From NCBI RefSeq assembly GCF_964340395.1, contig NC_135556.1, positions 12,218,410-12,282,409 on the forward strand: a DNA stretch of 64,000 nt. Reading direction: 5' to 3'. Position 1 is the first letter of the stretch. Each line of letters starts with the position of its first letter. The notes under the pieces are model-generated. The model was not told where the DNA came from. It made no database searches and saw only the letters and a program-made list of their open reading frames with translations. The position numbers and the translations under genes are program-made. The stretch is from Glandiceps talaboti (lineage: Eukaryota > Hemichordata > Enteropneusta > Spengelidae). Below, piece after piece: positions 48,119 through 58,670 of this stretch.

Positions 48119-49478
48119 GTAAGTACATTATTTATTCAAATAATTCATGTTTATGGGTATATACAATGACCCCAAGTGCATATACTCGTCGGTACATTGA
48201 ACAATTGTTGATATTTAAAAAATGGCGTTATACATGCAATGAGAATGTATACCTTCATGTTTTAAAGTTGGGGACATAAACATTTGAGATAGGGGAATAG
48301 CACTGTAAGTGTTTAGACATGTGCTATCATTTCTCTGATATCACATTCCGTGTTAGATGTGATAGTAATGTATGCTTGGACCTATTCTCTTCATTACAGA
48401 TTAGGACACATTTACCTGCTCAATTTAAGAAGAAGTTATATGCCAACACCAGGGTGATAATAGATTGCGCAGAGATCTTCATAGAGAGACCAAGCAATAT
48501 TTTGGCCAGACAACAAACATACTCAAACTACAAGCACCATAATACTGCGAAGTTCTTGGTAGGAATAACTCCAACTGGTGGTATCTGTACATTATCTAAA
48601 GCCTGGGGTGGAAGAGCGTCCGATAAGCATATTGTCGAGAATTCAAGTAAGTAATGTTGGATGTTTATTACTTGGAGCCAAAGCTATGGTCTGTTCAAAT
48701 TCCAGTGTATAATAACGTTTACCTGAAATGTGAATGTCAAAGAAATATTTTTTGTCTCTGCGAGTAAAAACAACACAATATTACAAATATTTTTTCTTAC
48801 TTAAAAGTGTTTTTACTCATACATTATAGAAAATATATTCTCCACTTTCTTCAAGGATATCCATGTATGGCCAACCATAAACACATGTTTTACATTGATC
48901 AGTTACTTACATATTGACAATTAATTTATCAACGTCTGTTGGGAACACTGCTATCTTTATGTGCAGAAATTTTATTTTATTTCAACAGAATGAACTGTTC
49001 TGCTAATTTTGACTAGTAAGGATTAATACAAATTGGGCAAGTAATATATTGTAGAATATCAATTACACTAATGCACTGTGCTTATATTTTTATTCCAGAG
49101 CCAGAGTTTCTTGACAAACTGGATGTAGGTGATCAAGTCATGGCTGACAGAGGATTCGACATTAGCAATATTCTTGCCAGGAAGTCATGCACTCTAGTTA
49201 TTCCACCATTCACCAGAGGCAAAACACAACTGAGTCAAAGGGAAGTAGAACAAGGTCGTCAGATTGCAACCCTACGAATCCATGTTGAACGTGCCATTGA
49301 ACGTATCAAAAGATTCCGTATTCTTCAAGGAGTGTTTCCCATAAAAAGACTCTGCCTGCTCAATGACATACTAACTGTTTCTGCAGCTCTTACCAATCTA
49401 CAACCTCCTCTAGTAGTTGATCCTCCAAAGCCTGTAGGTGTAGAAGAATTGTCAGGTTTAGCTGTAGTGGACAATTGA
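46868..49478 (+). CDS. THAP-domain DDE (DDE_Tnp_4 / Harbinger-type) transposase, 625 aa, three coding exons
   Basis: Predicted to cut and rejoin the element at its terminal repeats in the nucleus. Coding exons: 46868-48118, 48400-48646, 49099-49478; phases match (0, then 1). The start ATG has a CACC context and opens a THAP zinc finger: Cys8/9, Cys13, Trp42, then CDLH with Cys61 and His64. A polar linker follows (about 95-320), then a coiled stretch (IKKMARDISMLKNQVRNLQL). A helix-turn-helix comes next (LGSLDEDLADRFGVSPASVS, about residue 385), then an RNase-H-like nuclease with D439 (VIIDCAEIF), D516 (VMADRGFDI) and E563 (RIHVERAIERIKRF), a complete DDE triad. No lesion is seen. Animal genomes hold many THAP-DDE_4 proteins of this size. 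Confidence 0.9.
48400..48646 (+). CDS. Transposase coding exon 2 (first catalytic Asp)
   Basis: Residues 418-499 plus one base. Acceptor TTCATTACAG, donor GTAAGTAA. Holds D439 and the KFLVGITPTGGICTLSKAWG segment typical of DDE_Tnp_4 proteins. Confidence 0.88.
49099..49478 (+). CDS. Transposase coding exon 3 (second Asp and catalytic Glu)
   Basis: Residues 500-625 and stop TGA. Acceptor TTTTTATTCCAG. Contains GDQVMADRGFDI (D516) and HVERAIERIK (E563), in the spacing expected for the family. Confidence 0.88.
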
Positions 49479-49932
49479 TGGGAGTTAAATTGGGAAAGCA
49501 TTGTTTCAACTTTTGTTTGCATGTAATATAAGTCCTGAGGACAGTCTTTAATCCCTGTCGGTATATAATGTAATTGTAACTAAACTACTGGTAATAAGTT
49601 TACCAGACAATGCATCATCATTTTGATTTACCTGTTAAGATTAAATAGATTTAGTTGAATGATCCAGTTATTGTTTTTGGTTCCTGGTATGTTATCAGCA
49701 TGGGGTCATTAGATGTAGCATTTCTCTCCATTGTAACACTACAAAATTGAAAGCAGTTTAACAATATCAGCAGCGATATTACTGTAATATATAGCAAGCA
49801 AATTCTTATTCTATGCATTTATTGAACGTAGTGAGCTTCACCCTACAACTTAATTCTGTATACTATATACATCTGTATCTTTGACGGATTGCCTTTTATG
49901 GTTATAATGTAGGACACAGGTCTGGAGTGCTA

Positions 49933-49942
49933 AATAAATAAA
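49933..49942 (+). terminator. Poly(A) signal of the transposase gene
   Basis: Two overlapping AATAAA hexamers about 455 bp after the transposase stop codon. No earlier AATAAA was noticed in the 3' flank. Confidence 0.5.
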
Positions 49943-50321
49943 ACATCATTATTATCAATTGAGAAATAAGTATTTGTGTTTGCGTGTGTATATATGAGTA
50001 TCTTCAAATGGGTGGCTATCTTCACACTAGTCATACACATCTTCTATCTCCACAAACTTTCGATGACATAATTATTCAATAGGCCAAATAAGATATTTAT
50101 TTACAACGATAACAATGACGTGCCGATAATGACAAAATTAGATTAGTACACCATACAATTGTAACAGCTGGTAAATATTGAAATATGAAAAGTGCCACTT
50201 TGTAACAAATTTATAAATATATGTTTTACATCAATTCTAAATCCTTTTCAACTAAGCCATGACTCATACTTTACATTGTGCAGATATTCAAATATGTAAC
50301 ATAGGTATAAAATGAAAAGAG

Positions 50322-50475
50322 AAGTACAACCGAAATAAGAAAAATTATAGTAATGATGAAATTACATCGCAATGAATGTGAATAAAAAGGGGCTCAGAAA
50401 AGTACAACCGAAATATGAATAATTATAATTATGAAATTACATCTCAATAAATGCAAATGAAAATGGGGCTCTTAC
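50322..50475. repeat. Two-copy direct repeat, about 77 bp, inside the transposon
   Basis: Two units begin AAGTACAACCGAAATA and end GGGGCTC, differing at a few bases. They lie in the spacer between the convergent genes. Confidence 0.7.
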
Positions 50476-50835
50476 GATCAAGGTGAAGCCATGGAAATCT
50501 GAGAATCTCAATATTTCAGTTAGAGTCAGACAAAGAAAATGTAAAATGTTAAGAAAATGCTGTGTATGTTAGCAAACTGCAAAATTGCACTTGGTTTTGA
50601 ATTACTACAATATGATTCTCAGACCAACATGTCACTTTGAGTTTATGTGCCCATTTAAAACGTACATGTCAACTGAAAATGCAAAAAATACTACTCAAAA
50701 AAAAATGCACAATGGAGTAAAATATGCACAATAAAGTGCACTTTACATGATTGCCACTTTTAGGTACAAATTTACTGGACAATTGTAAATGTTTCATACA
50801 TCAAGATACAAAGTGGTAAATGAGGTTGTAAATTT

Positions 50836-51182
50836 AAATATTGTCTTACTGAAGTTCATTGCATGGCTTCTACACTTGTCAAATATACTAAAAAATAAAT
50901 TTATATAATATATACATGTATCAATATTGTCTCACTATTGTTCATTGCACAATCTTTCTACAGTTCATTGCATGGCTTCTATACTTGTCAAATATACTAA
51001 AAAAATAAATTTATATAACATGTATAAATATTGTCTCACTGAAGTTCATTGCACATTCTTTCTACAGTTCATTGGATGGCTTCTATTACTTGTCAAATAT
51101 AATAAAAAATAAATTTATATAATATATACATGTATAAATATTGTCTCACTATAGTTCATTGCACAATCTTTCTACAGTTCAT
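50836..51182. repeat. Tandem repeat of about 107 bp, three and a half units, between the convergent transposon genes
   Basis: Units carry ATATTGTCTCACT, GTTCATTGCA and ATAAATTTATATAA in order. Copies are 90% or more alike by eye. It occupies most of the space before the 3' end of the reverse gene. Confidence 0.8.
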
Positions 51183-51201
51183 GTTCTTTCTATAGTCCTT
51201 G

Positions 51202-51207
51202 TTTATT
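51202..51207 (-). terminator. Possible poly(A) signal overlapping the stop codon of the YqaJ gene
   Basis: On the minus strand AATAAA overlaps the TAA stop (51205-51203). No other close AATAAA was found downstream on this strand before the tandem repeat. If used, the 3' UTR would be only about 10-30 nt. Confidence 0.35.
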
Positions 51208-52751
51208 TTGTACAGCTGCTACAAAACCAGTCCTTACAGAGTACATTCTCCTCTCCTGTTAGTCCCACACATTTAAAGTGGGACCATATATCACATCTAT
51301 CACATGCAACAGCATTTGTGGTGACTGGACGGTTACAGGTGCCACATGGATAGAGACCCTTACGGCGTTTTGAGTTGATACGTTGTGAAGTTGTATTGAT
51401 ATTGATTAATGGTGTACTAGTACTCGGTTGATCTGAAGTATGTTGTTGGCTTTGCTGGCGATGGCGCGATGAGGACGTACTAGAATGTAGTGGCATGGTA
51501 ATTGGTTGATTTGTAGTTGGCCGATCTGTGCTGAGCTGTGCCTTTACATCTTGCATTATTTCTGGAACAATATATTTCAAATAAAACAGATCAATATTTC
51601 TTGTAACTTTGTCCCAGAATGACTGGTCAAATTGTACTGGAATTATCAAAAGTCCATGGTCCGTATAAACAATGAAATCACAGAGACTGGTTTCTGTCAA
51701 AGCCATCTGTGTTTGTACCTGAGTGTAATATTGGTGACTTGGATCCAAACTATAAACTCCTTCACTGTCTTCCCTAATGTATGATATTTCTTTTCCTATG
51801 GCCTCTTGTGGTTTCTTGTCTCTTGCACTGTATGGACATTTACACTCTAAAACTTTCCTCCTACAGCAGTCGCAGTGAACTTTTCTGTCTGTTGATGCTC
51901 CCTTGTGTGCTTCTCCTGGACTAATGGTCAAACCGGACTTCTCAACTTTAAGATTTTGGTGGTATTGGGACATAACCTCTACATATCGTTTTACAGCAAC
52001 GTCTTCTTTCTCTCTGCCCCATCTAATGGCTAATGGTGGATTTGCTATGCTAATTGTTGATTTTCCCTTGATTGATGACATAGTAGTTTTGCTGGGTTGC
52101 TGTCCTTTTCTTTCCATGAATCTGTGTACTGCATGGGCCTTTGTCGCTGTCACCCTATACTGTCTGTGTTTATGCCATTGGTTTTCATTGCTCTGTTCTT
52201 TGGTAGCTGCATCCAGTAAATTTGCCTGTTCAGTATTGACGCTTAGTTTTATTTTCTGGTACAGTTCATCTTCTGATATTGTTGGGTTTTCTTGAATTTG
52301 TTCAGTTGCAATTTCAATTATTGGTTTTGGTAGTGATGCGGTTGGTGGTTTTGAGGTAGACATAATTTGACTGGTAACGACTTCAATATCTTCAGCTGGT
52401 TCTTGGAACACGATAGTATCATCGCCACCTGATCTCTTACTGGTACTTGGTTCAATCATTTGAAGAAAAACACAGTTGGCAGACGTTCCACACACAATAT
52501 CCCACAAGTCATCATCTGGGTCACTGCTGCAGACTGGGATTACTGGTCTTGATTTAACTTTTCTCTTTTTACCGTACTTGGCATGATGAAAATCTATATC
52601 ATCAATTTCAGCTGGCTTTGTTTTGTCATTGTAGTGATCACTCCAAATACATGGAACTTCTGTACATGTGGCTGGTTTGTTTAATCCTGCATCTGTAGCA
52701 CTTACTATTTTAAAGAGTAATGCAGCGACATGAGTGCATACTTCACCTAAC
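51203..52751 (-). CDS. YqaJ-gene coding exon 3 (rest of SWIM, YqaJ nuclease, PHD)
   Basis: Residues 191-706. Opens LGEVCTHVAALLFK, completing the SWIM finger, and runs without a stop to the PHD finger and TAA. The first 81 codons of this exon contain no Met, so an ATG-based search would miss them. Confidence 0.87.
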
Positions 52752-55181
52752 CTATAGTTTGGAAATAAATAATAAAAAAATAACCTGTCAGTATGTAGTA
52801 CATGTATTCAACTGATTCTTATTTAACATGTTTATTTATCTTTCACAGGTTTAACTTCCTTGCAAACTGAGAGTCATCCAGGTCATTCCAGATTATAGTA
52901 AATGTCAATCATGCCTCAATTAGATGGACTCAAAGATGAATAAATTGTACACAAACAATCAGACTTATGAAAAGTTGAGAAGAGTTTTCCCACACATTAT
53001 TGATATTTTACAGGTTTGAATGTAATTTAATATTGTGATACAATATGACATACTAGTAATCTAAGACACTTACCCAGCCATACACTGACAACGAGCTCCT
53101 TTGATGGTCAAGTCTTCATTATTAACACAGACCCACACAGCATAAGGGTCAGTGTTGGCCTGAGATCTACGAACTGTTGTCTTGATAAATACACACGGAC
53201 TGTCTGGGATTTTATAAACATGAAGAAGGTGAACGAACCCACTGGTGACAAATTGATATGCATCCAATGCCCTGTATGACTTTAAACTATCCTGGGTGTA
53301 GAATCCTATAGCAGAAAAAAAAATGAAACCAATCAAGATGTATCACTCAACAACAAGAACCGCTAAGAGTCAAACAATAACCATGTCTTATTAAATATTT
53401 AACAAGGAACCTGAATGACCCTCAAAAGGGTCATTTCTACTTACCTATTAAATCAATTATCATTTTGAAATTACCACAGTAATATTTGATTGTGATTCAC
53501 TTTGTCCCAATTTCAACTCGCCCCATTTTTAACTCGCCCCAACAACACTAGTAAATGTTTATAAATCTAAAAGATACATAGACTCGAATTACGGGTACTG
53601 AAAAATTTACATGATTTTACCTACGTGCGTGGCCAGTTGAAGCGCAGCAAATGTAACATTTCGTAGCAAAAAGTGGTGTGGGTTTTGGCTAAGTGTTTGT
53701 TAGATCTAGAACTTATACTAGCACAACAACTTTCCTCAGTCATGGAATATCATTTTTCACATTAGGACTTAATGTTTACAACCCAAATAAGAAATAATAA
53801 TGATAATAACCAGGGAGAATATTAGTGACTGACGGGTACGGGTTTTGGAAACTTTTCTCCTCTCCCTAACCGTAGTTAACGTAATTGTAGTATGTGTTTA
53901 CAGTACTACAGTACTACGTCATTAATAGTGCATGGAAGTAGAACCCATAGGGTTCTACTTCCATGATTAGTGGAATACGAGATACCACAGACACAAGAGA
54001 CGTTGTCGAAAACCTAGAATTTTTCATGACAACCATGCCTTTTGACCTAGCAAATTTTGTCAGTGATGCTTTTTGTAAGAGAAAGGAATTTATGTACAGT
54101 GTTTAAATATATACGCTTACTTATTCATAAGTTAAAGATTTGTATTACTTTAGTGTCTTGTAAGCCCTAGGGGCTGGGTGTGGCTATGGGTAAGTCCACA
54201 CATGACACTTTAATAAATAAACATAACAATATAACATAACAACTACTAGGTTCGATTTCATATATGCACAGGTAAATTATATTGTAAAGAGTTGGGACGA
54301 GTTGAAATGGGACAAGTTGATCCGTCACCTAATATTTAGATAAGCAATTTGGCTGAAAGGAATATTGAAAATTAAAACATGACAAAATATATTGTTTTCA
54401 CGAAGAAGAATTGCAACATGCAGAGTACAATATGTGGGTTTAAAATGTACAGGGAATGAATCACAATTTTTGAATACTAAAAAACAACACAAGAAATATC
54501 CCTATATATTAAATAAAAGTTATAAAATTTTCAAAATAGTCAACATATGGGAAATAGACAGGGAAACTCAGGTGATCATGTACTTGTCTCCTATTCCAAA
54601 AAGTAAACATTGGCAGGCTAAAAATTATACTGGAGTACACGTACATTAACAAATTGAAAGGCCAGAATTTTAATTTCAGGTTGTCAATTTAGTGTTATCA
54701 GTTGGGCTTTGGGGATGACACTGTGATTATACTGTTGTTCAAGACAAACTTTATCTACACGCTTTTCAGACAGTGACTTCAAAATGGGCCTTTACATAAA
54801 ATTACATCCAAAATTATAGAGTGGCTATTTCTGTTACATACCTGGTGTGTTTATCAAATAGTGATATATGTCTGCATATGTCAACGGTGGAGTCTCCTTC
54901 ACATCTGTTATCCACTCTCTTTCTGCAATGCCATCTGGGTCCGGTAATGTCTCCCCCTTCTCTCCACTTAGAATTTCTTGAAGCCTCTTCTTACTCTGCT
55001 CTTCTGTCTCTTGCTGTGATGGATTCACTGGTACTTTTAACTTCCAAGCCCAAAATGCCAATACTGCCAGTTCTCCCTGTCTTCCGTCTGCTCTAATTCT
55101 CCTCTGCCCCAAATATCTCTTCAAATCCTTTACTGTATATTCCCTGAAATGGTCAACCGTAATTATGTCTGAACTATCCAT
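51203..55181 (-). CDS. SAP-SWIM-YqaJ nuclease-PHD accessory protein of the transposon, 706 aa, three coding exons
   Basis: Coding exons: 55181-54842, 53305-53074, 52751-51203; phases match (1, then 2), total 707 codons with stop. Domains in order: a SAP-like DNA-binding helix pair (about 9-45, TVKDLKRYLGQRRIRADGR); a SWIM zinc finger split by intron 2 (C186-x-C188 ... C196-x-H198); a YqaJ/lambda-exonuclease-like domain (about 375-590) with E440, D479 (GASTDR), E493-x-K495 (LECKCP) and Q535; and a C-terminal PHD finger (about 658-704). YqaJ proteins are phage-type recombination exonucleases. In this setting the protein may process transposon ends or help integration, but its role is unproven. 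The usual SPDG loop reads STDR here, yet the acidic and Lys residues are kept. No disabling lesion is seen. Confidence 0.87.
53074..53305 (-). CDS. YqaJ-gene coding exon 2 (start of SWIM finger)
   Basis: Residues 114-191, from FYTQDSLKSYRALDAY to RCQCMAG. Acceptor TTCTGCTATAG, donor GTAAGTG, ends in phase 2. Confidence 0.85.
53495..54321. mobile_element. Probable nested non-autonomous element in the YqaJ-gene intron
   Basis: Inverted repeats of about 28 bp (left CTTTGTCCCAATTTCAACTC; right, reversed, CTTGTCCCATTTCAACTC) lie about 830 bp apart inside coding intron 1 of the YqaJ gene. No coding frame lies between them. Ends and target duplication were not resolved. Confidence 0.45.
53931..53965. 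repeat. Perfect 16-bp inverted repeat with a 3-nt loop
   Basis: CATGGAAGTAGAACCC, ATA, then its exact reverse complement. It lies in the middle of the nested element within the YqaJ-gene intron. Confidence 0.85.
54842..55181 (-). CDS. YqaJ-gene coding exon 1 (SAP domain)
   Basis: Residues 1-113 plus one base, starting MDSSDIITVDHFREYTVKDL. Donor GTATGT. The ATG lies 12 nt after a good acceptor (ATCTTTCAG, 55194), implying a 5' UTR intron. Confidence 0.85.
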
Positions 55182-56596
55182 TGAGATGTTCGACTGAAAG
55201 ATTAGTACTGTATTGAAATATAATGTGAAAATATGACGGGTTACCAGAAAACAATATATCTAAATGAAATATATACAATTTTATAAATTAGTGGTTACAG
55301 AAAAAAAATCAATGACTGGCAAATTATTATAACACTTAACTTATGGAGTACTTCCCAATGAATTACTATAGAATACTTAACTTGTGACGAACCTGTATGA
55401 GAGATGGAAAAATGTAATTTGTTATTCAAAACAGTAGAAAGAAAATTCAGACCTTGTCATATATGAAAAGTACTATACTAGGGAAATCTATTTGGTATAA
55501 AATCTTACTACTTCTTTGATGCTGTATATTGTTGGTATCAGTTTTGCACATTCACTCAGATTCTACATAGCAGAAGGTTGGCAAAGACATGAATTTAATT
55601 TTTCTCTGAGACAATTTGAAAATTACTGTAAAATATGTATGATCAAGATATGCAAAGCTGATATTGTCTATTTCTTAGCCTCATGGTACATGTAATTAGA
55701 AGTAATATCATTCATTGTAAATGTTTGAGTTTTCTTAGACTGTAAATTAACTAGCAATGTGCTATGGAAATAGTACCATCAATTACAAAAAGTGACACAC
55801 CCCCTTCCCAATACTGCACTAAGATTTGGGATAGAATCGATTTAAACTAAAAAGACAGATAGCAGAACCACTTCCATGGCTCAGCCATTACTTATTACTG
55901 AAAATTTGGTATAATATGTCATTAAAAATCTAAACATTCATTTTCATGACATGATAACTATCCTCAGATCTGACCAGCCCCATACCCGGAAATATGCCAC
56001 GCCCCCTTTCAATAGTATTTGGAAGTGAGCACCAATGGACAGTTTAGCAGCAATTGTGAAAGTGTTATTATTATGTAAATGTGCCCAACAGTTGTTTGAT
56101 ACATTAAGCAACAGTCATGTTTTTAGAACTGATTTTTGGAATGAAAGGAAGGTGTGAACACATCTTTACAATATGTACCCAAGCTGTGAAAGTTGCAATC
56201 AAACAATGAATTCGATGTTTCAATTCTGAACTAAAATGCACAATGAGAAGACAACAGAGCGATTGAAATTTCAACAGTTATACTTTCATGTTCTATAATA
56301 ACGTATAAATAGAGAGCAACACGACATCAGAATACTGATTGTAAGTCGAAAACGCGTCATAAAATGATGTAAACAGCATTCACTTACCCCTGACAGTCGA
56401 TCACAACATTCAACACGTCCAAATCGCCGATCGTAAAAAAAGTCTTGAAATGACAACGTTCGGTGAAAAAAAAAATCTTGGTACATCAAAAACGATAAAA
56501 AAAAGCTTATGGAATGGTTATCTCTTCAAACTCTCACGGAAACTCAAAACAATTCGGTAATCAATGTGCGCTATTCGTATGGTGTTGTCGATAGTA
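55182..56596 (-). other. 5' leader of the YqaJ gene with an untranslated-region intron
   Basis: A donor on the minus strand at 56397 (TCAGGG|GTAAGTG) and an acceptor at 55194 (CTTTCAG) suggest a 1.2-kb intron in the leader. This mirrors the leader intron of the transposase gene at the other end. Confidence 0.5.
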
Positions 56597-56707
56597 AAGA
56601 TGGCTTTCGACTGATTACTCCCCCTCAGTCTTCCCGGTGCGCATTGCGAGAGCAATCCCACAACCCCACGCGGCGTTCAAGATGGCGAAACACAAATGTT
56701 GCCTATA
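56597..56707 (-). repeat. Right terminal inverted repeat of the ISL2EU-like element
   Basis: Reverse-complement partner of 45830-45940. AAGATGGC motifs are at 56597-56604 and 56679-56686. Similarity to the left end continues inward to about 56522 with scattered mismatches, so each end is really an approximately 180-bp inverted repeat with a perfect outer 111 bp. Confidence 0.95.
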
Positions 56708-57539
56708 AAAAGTCGGAAAAATGTACGAATGAATCAAAATTACATTTTGGAGGATCCGCAGACACGATCAGGTCTTTTGCATTGTCGCCATGTTGTGATA
56801 CTATGTTGACCTGCTCTAAGGCTAGCGCTAGTGCTAATGGGATCGTGTTAATTTTTAATTTGTGTGTTGCTGTGCCGACATATAGTCTTCTCCCGATTGC
56901 TCATTCCATGACGAGGCCGCGATTCTTTCAACGCTAATTGCATGAGTTGCGCCTTTGAAAGTTAATATAATGCCACTGTCAGTCGTCGCATACGAACGAA
57001 CAAACTCTATGGCATTACTATTCATCCATACATAATAACAAACCATTACGATCTCTAATAAGTAACAAAGGAAACGTTTTCAGCTTTTAGTAACCGACAT
57101 TGCATTTATACACAGGGAATGTAGACTTTACGTTTACGGTATAAGACGTAGGGCTATCGAGCTATTAGCACAGTCACTTGTGAGCTAATACTCGATTCAA
57201 GGAGCTAATATATTGGAGGATAGTCATGATACAAAATAATGTCGTTATTAGGTATTTACAAACATTCAAAACATACCGTCACTGGTGTCTGCATTGGAAA
57301 TAGATATAACTCACAAGCGACGACATGTGGGTATTATAAGCTTATTAGACTATTCCATGCACGTATCTCTGATATTTGATATGCAAAGTGATGCTATGTG
57401 CAAAACTTTTAGTTTTTTTTCCAAAGACATGCAGCTGGACATGCTTATTTCTTTTCTTACTCCATTTTAGTAGCTTCATTTTACATATTCCCTCCCTCAT
57501 GGTTGGTTTGTATGCAAACGAAACATTTACGCTGTCAGA

Positions 57540-57900
57540 ATATAAAACATGCCCCTTAGGGAGAGGGGGAGGAATGGGGGGGGGGGTCACATTTTACAAA
57601 CCTGTTCTTGGAGAGGGTCATATTTTGCATTATAATGTTTGGGGGAGGGTCACATTTTACAATCCGTAGTTTTGTGACCAAATTGAAGATTTCCTCAAAA
57701 GGAATAAAGTTGAACTAGAGGAGGCTCATGTGGCACACATCCTTGGTCAGCAGACATTATAGAGGCTCCAAATATACATCCAATATTGGAAGTAGGTGAC
57801 AGCCAAGAGAAAGGGGAGAGGATTCTTCTTCTGCTGCTGCTGCTGATGATGATGATAGTGGTGGTGGTGGTGGTGGTGGTGGTGGTGGTGGTGGTGGTGG

Positions 57901-57958
<58 letters not shown>

Positions 57959-58014
57959 GATGATGATGATGATGGTGATGGTGGTGGTGGTGGTGGTGGT
58001 GGTGGTGGTGGTGG

Positions 58015-58089
<75 letters not shown>

Positions 58090-58500
58090 AGTTTTGAATG
58101 TAGTAGAGAGCACGGACAGTGATACTAGTACATGTACTGGCTCAAGTAGTGACAGTGAGTCAGATAAGAGTGACACTGATATTTGCAATACTGAAGGTGA
58201 ACGTGATGATGATGACAATGATATCAGGGAACTTTTACAAGTGACCAGCTCAGGCAGCTGCAGAGTATGCACAACATATGGAAAGTACGTTTTAGATACT
58301 AAATAGATTATGTATGATTATGAGAAAGGTAACTAACTAGCCATCTTTTACTGTTTGTCACTTTATCTGTTCAAATATTACTTCCTAATACAGAGTCAAA
58401 ATCATTTAATTTGTATGTACTAATATACATGTAATGGGAATATTGATTAATGTTCAGTATATGCAATTGTCATGGGGAGGGTCATGCTTTACAAAATGGG
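57540..58500. repeat. G-rich repeats 'GGGAGGGTCACATTTTACA' and a large GGT/GAT trinucleotide tract
   Basis: Four spaced copies of GAGGGTCA(C/T)A(T/C)TTT(A/G)CA are at about 57587, 57614, 57646 and 58477. Between them (57842-58087) is about 245 bp of GGT and GAT triplets in alternating blocks, expected to be length-variable. Confidence 0.8.
57800..58305 (+). CDS. Possible exon of an unidentified acidic protein running through the GAT/GGT tract
   Basis: In one forward frame the tract reads Ser-Ala-Asp-Gly-Asp blocks and continues LVLNVVESTDSDTSTCTGSS, then an Asp/Ser/Glu-rich stretch, then IRELLQVTSSGSCRVCTTYG and KYVLDTK before a stop. Upstream the frame is closed by TGA at 57797, close to a CAG that could be an acceptor; GTACGT at about 58285 could be a donor. 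No family is recognised. Non-repetitive acidic sequence after the tract suggests real or former coding DNA, perhaps from a mobile element. It may equally be chance. Confidence 0.3.
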
Positions 58501-58670
58501 ACAAAGGGAGGGTTGTTTGTACAATATATGTAATCCAGAAAATCATTAAAAAAGAGGATGAGAGAGTAAATTCCAGGATCTGCGCACTGACTTTAGTTTT
58601 ACATTGTAAGCGTATTAACCATGATCATGACGATGATTCCTACTCGACATCTCTGCGAACAGAAAGGTAA

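Larger units (their letters stand above)
45830..56707. mobile_element. ISL2EU-like (PIF/Harbinger-related) DNA transposon, 10.88 kb, two genes, complete
   Basis: Bounded by 111-bp terminal inverted repeats that look identical base for base, beginning TATAGGCAACATTTG. Inside are a forward THAP-DDE transposase gene and a reverse SAP-SWIM-YqaJ-PHD gene, transcribed towards each other. Both have a noncoding first exon near a terminal repeat. The two coding regions, once spliced, have no stop or frameshift. A transposase paired with a YqaJ-type nuclease is, from memory, the signature of the ISL2EU group. Target duplication cannot be fixed: TATA precedes GGCAAC on the left and follows GTTGCC on the right, so TA, AT or up to TATA is possible. 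Identical ends plus intact genes suggest a recent insertion. Confidence 0.85.

Noticed and set aside
56509-56937. 142-codon forward open frame over the right transposon end
   Set aside because: It crosses from the element through its terminal repeat into the flank and has no recognisable protein character.
57757-58272. Poly-Ser/Pro and poly-Met/Val open frames
   Set aside because: They are other-frame readings of the GGT/GAT triplet tract.
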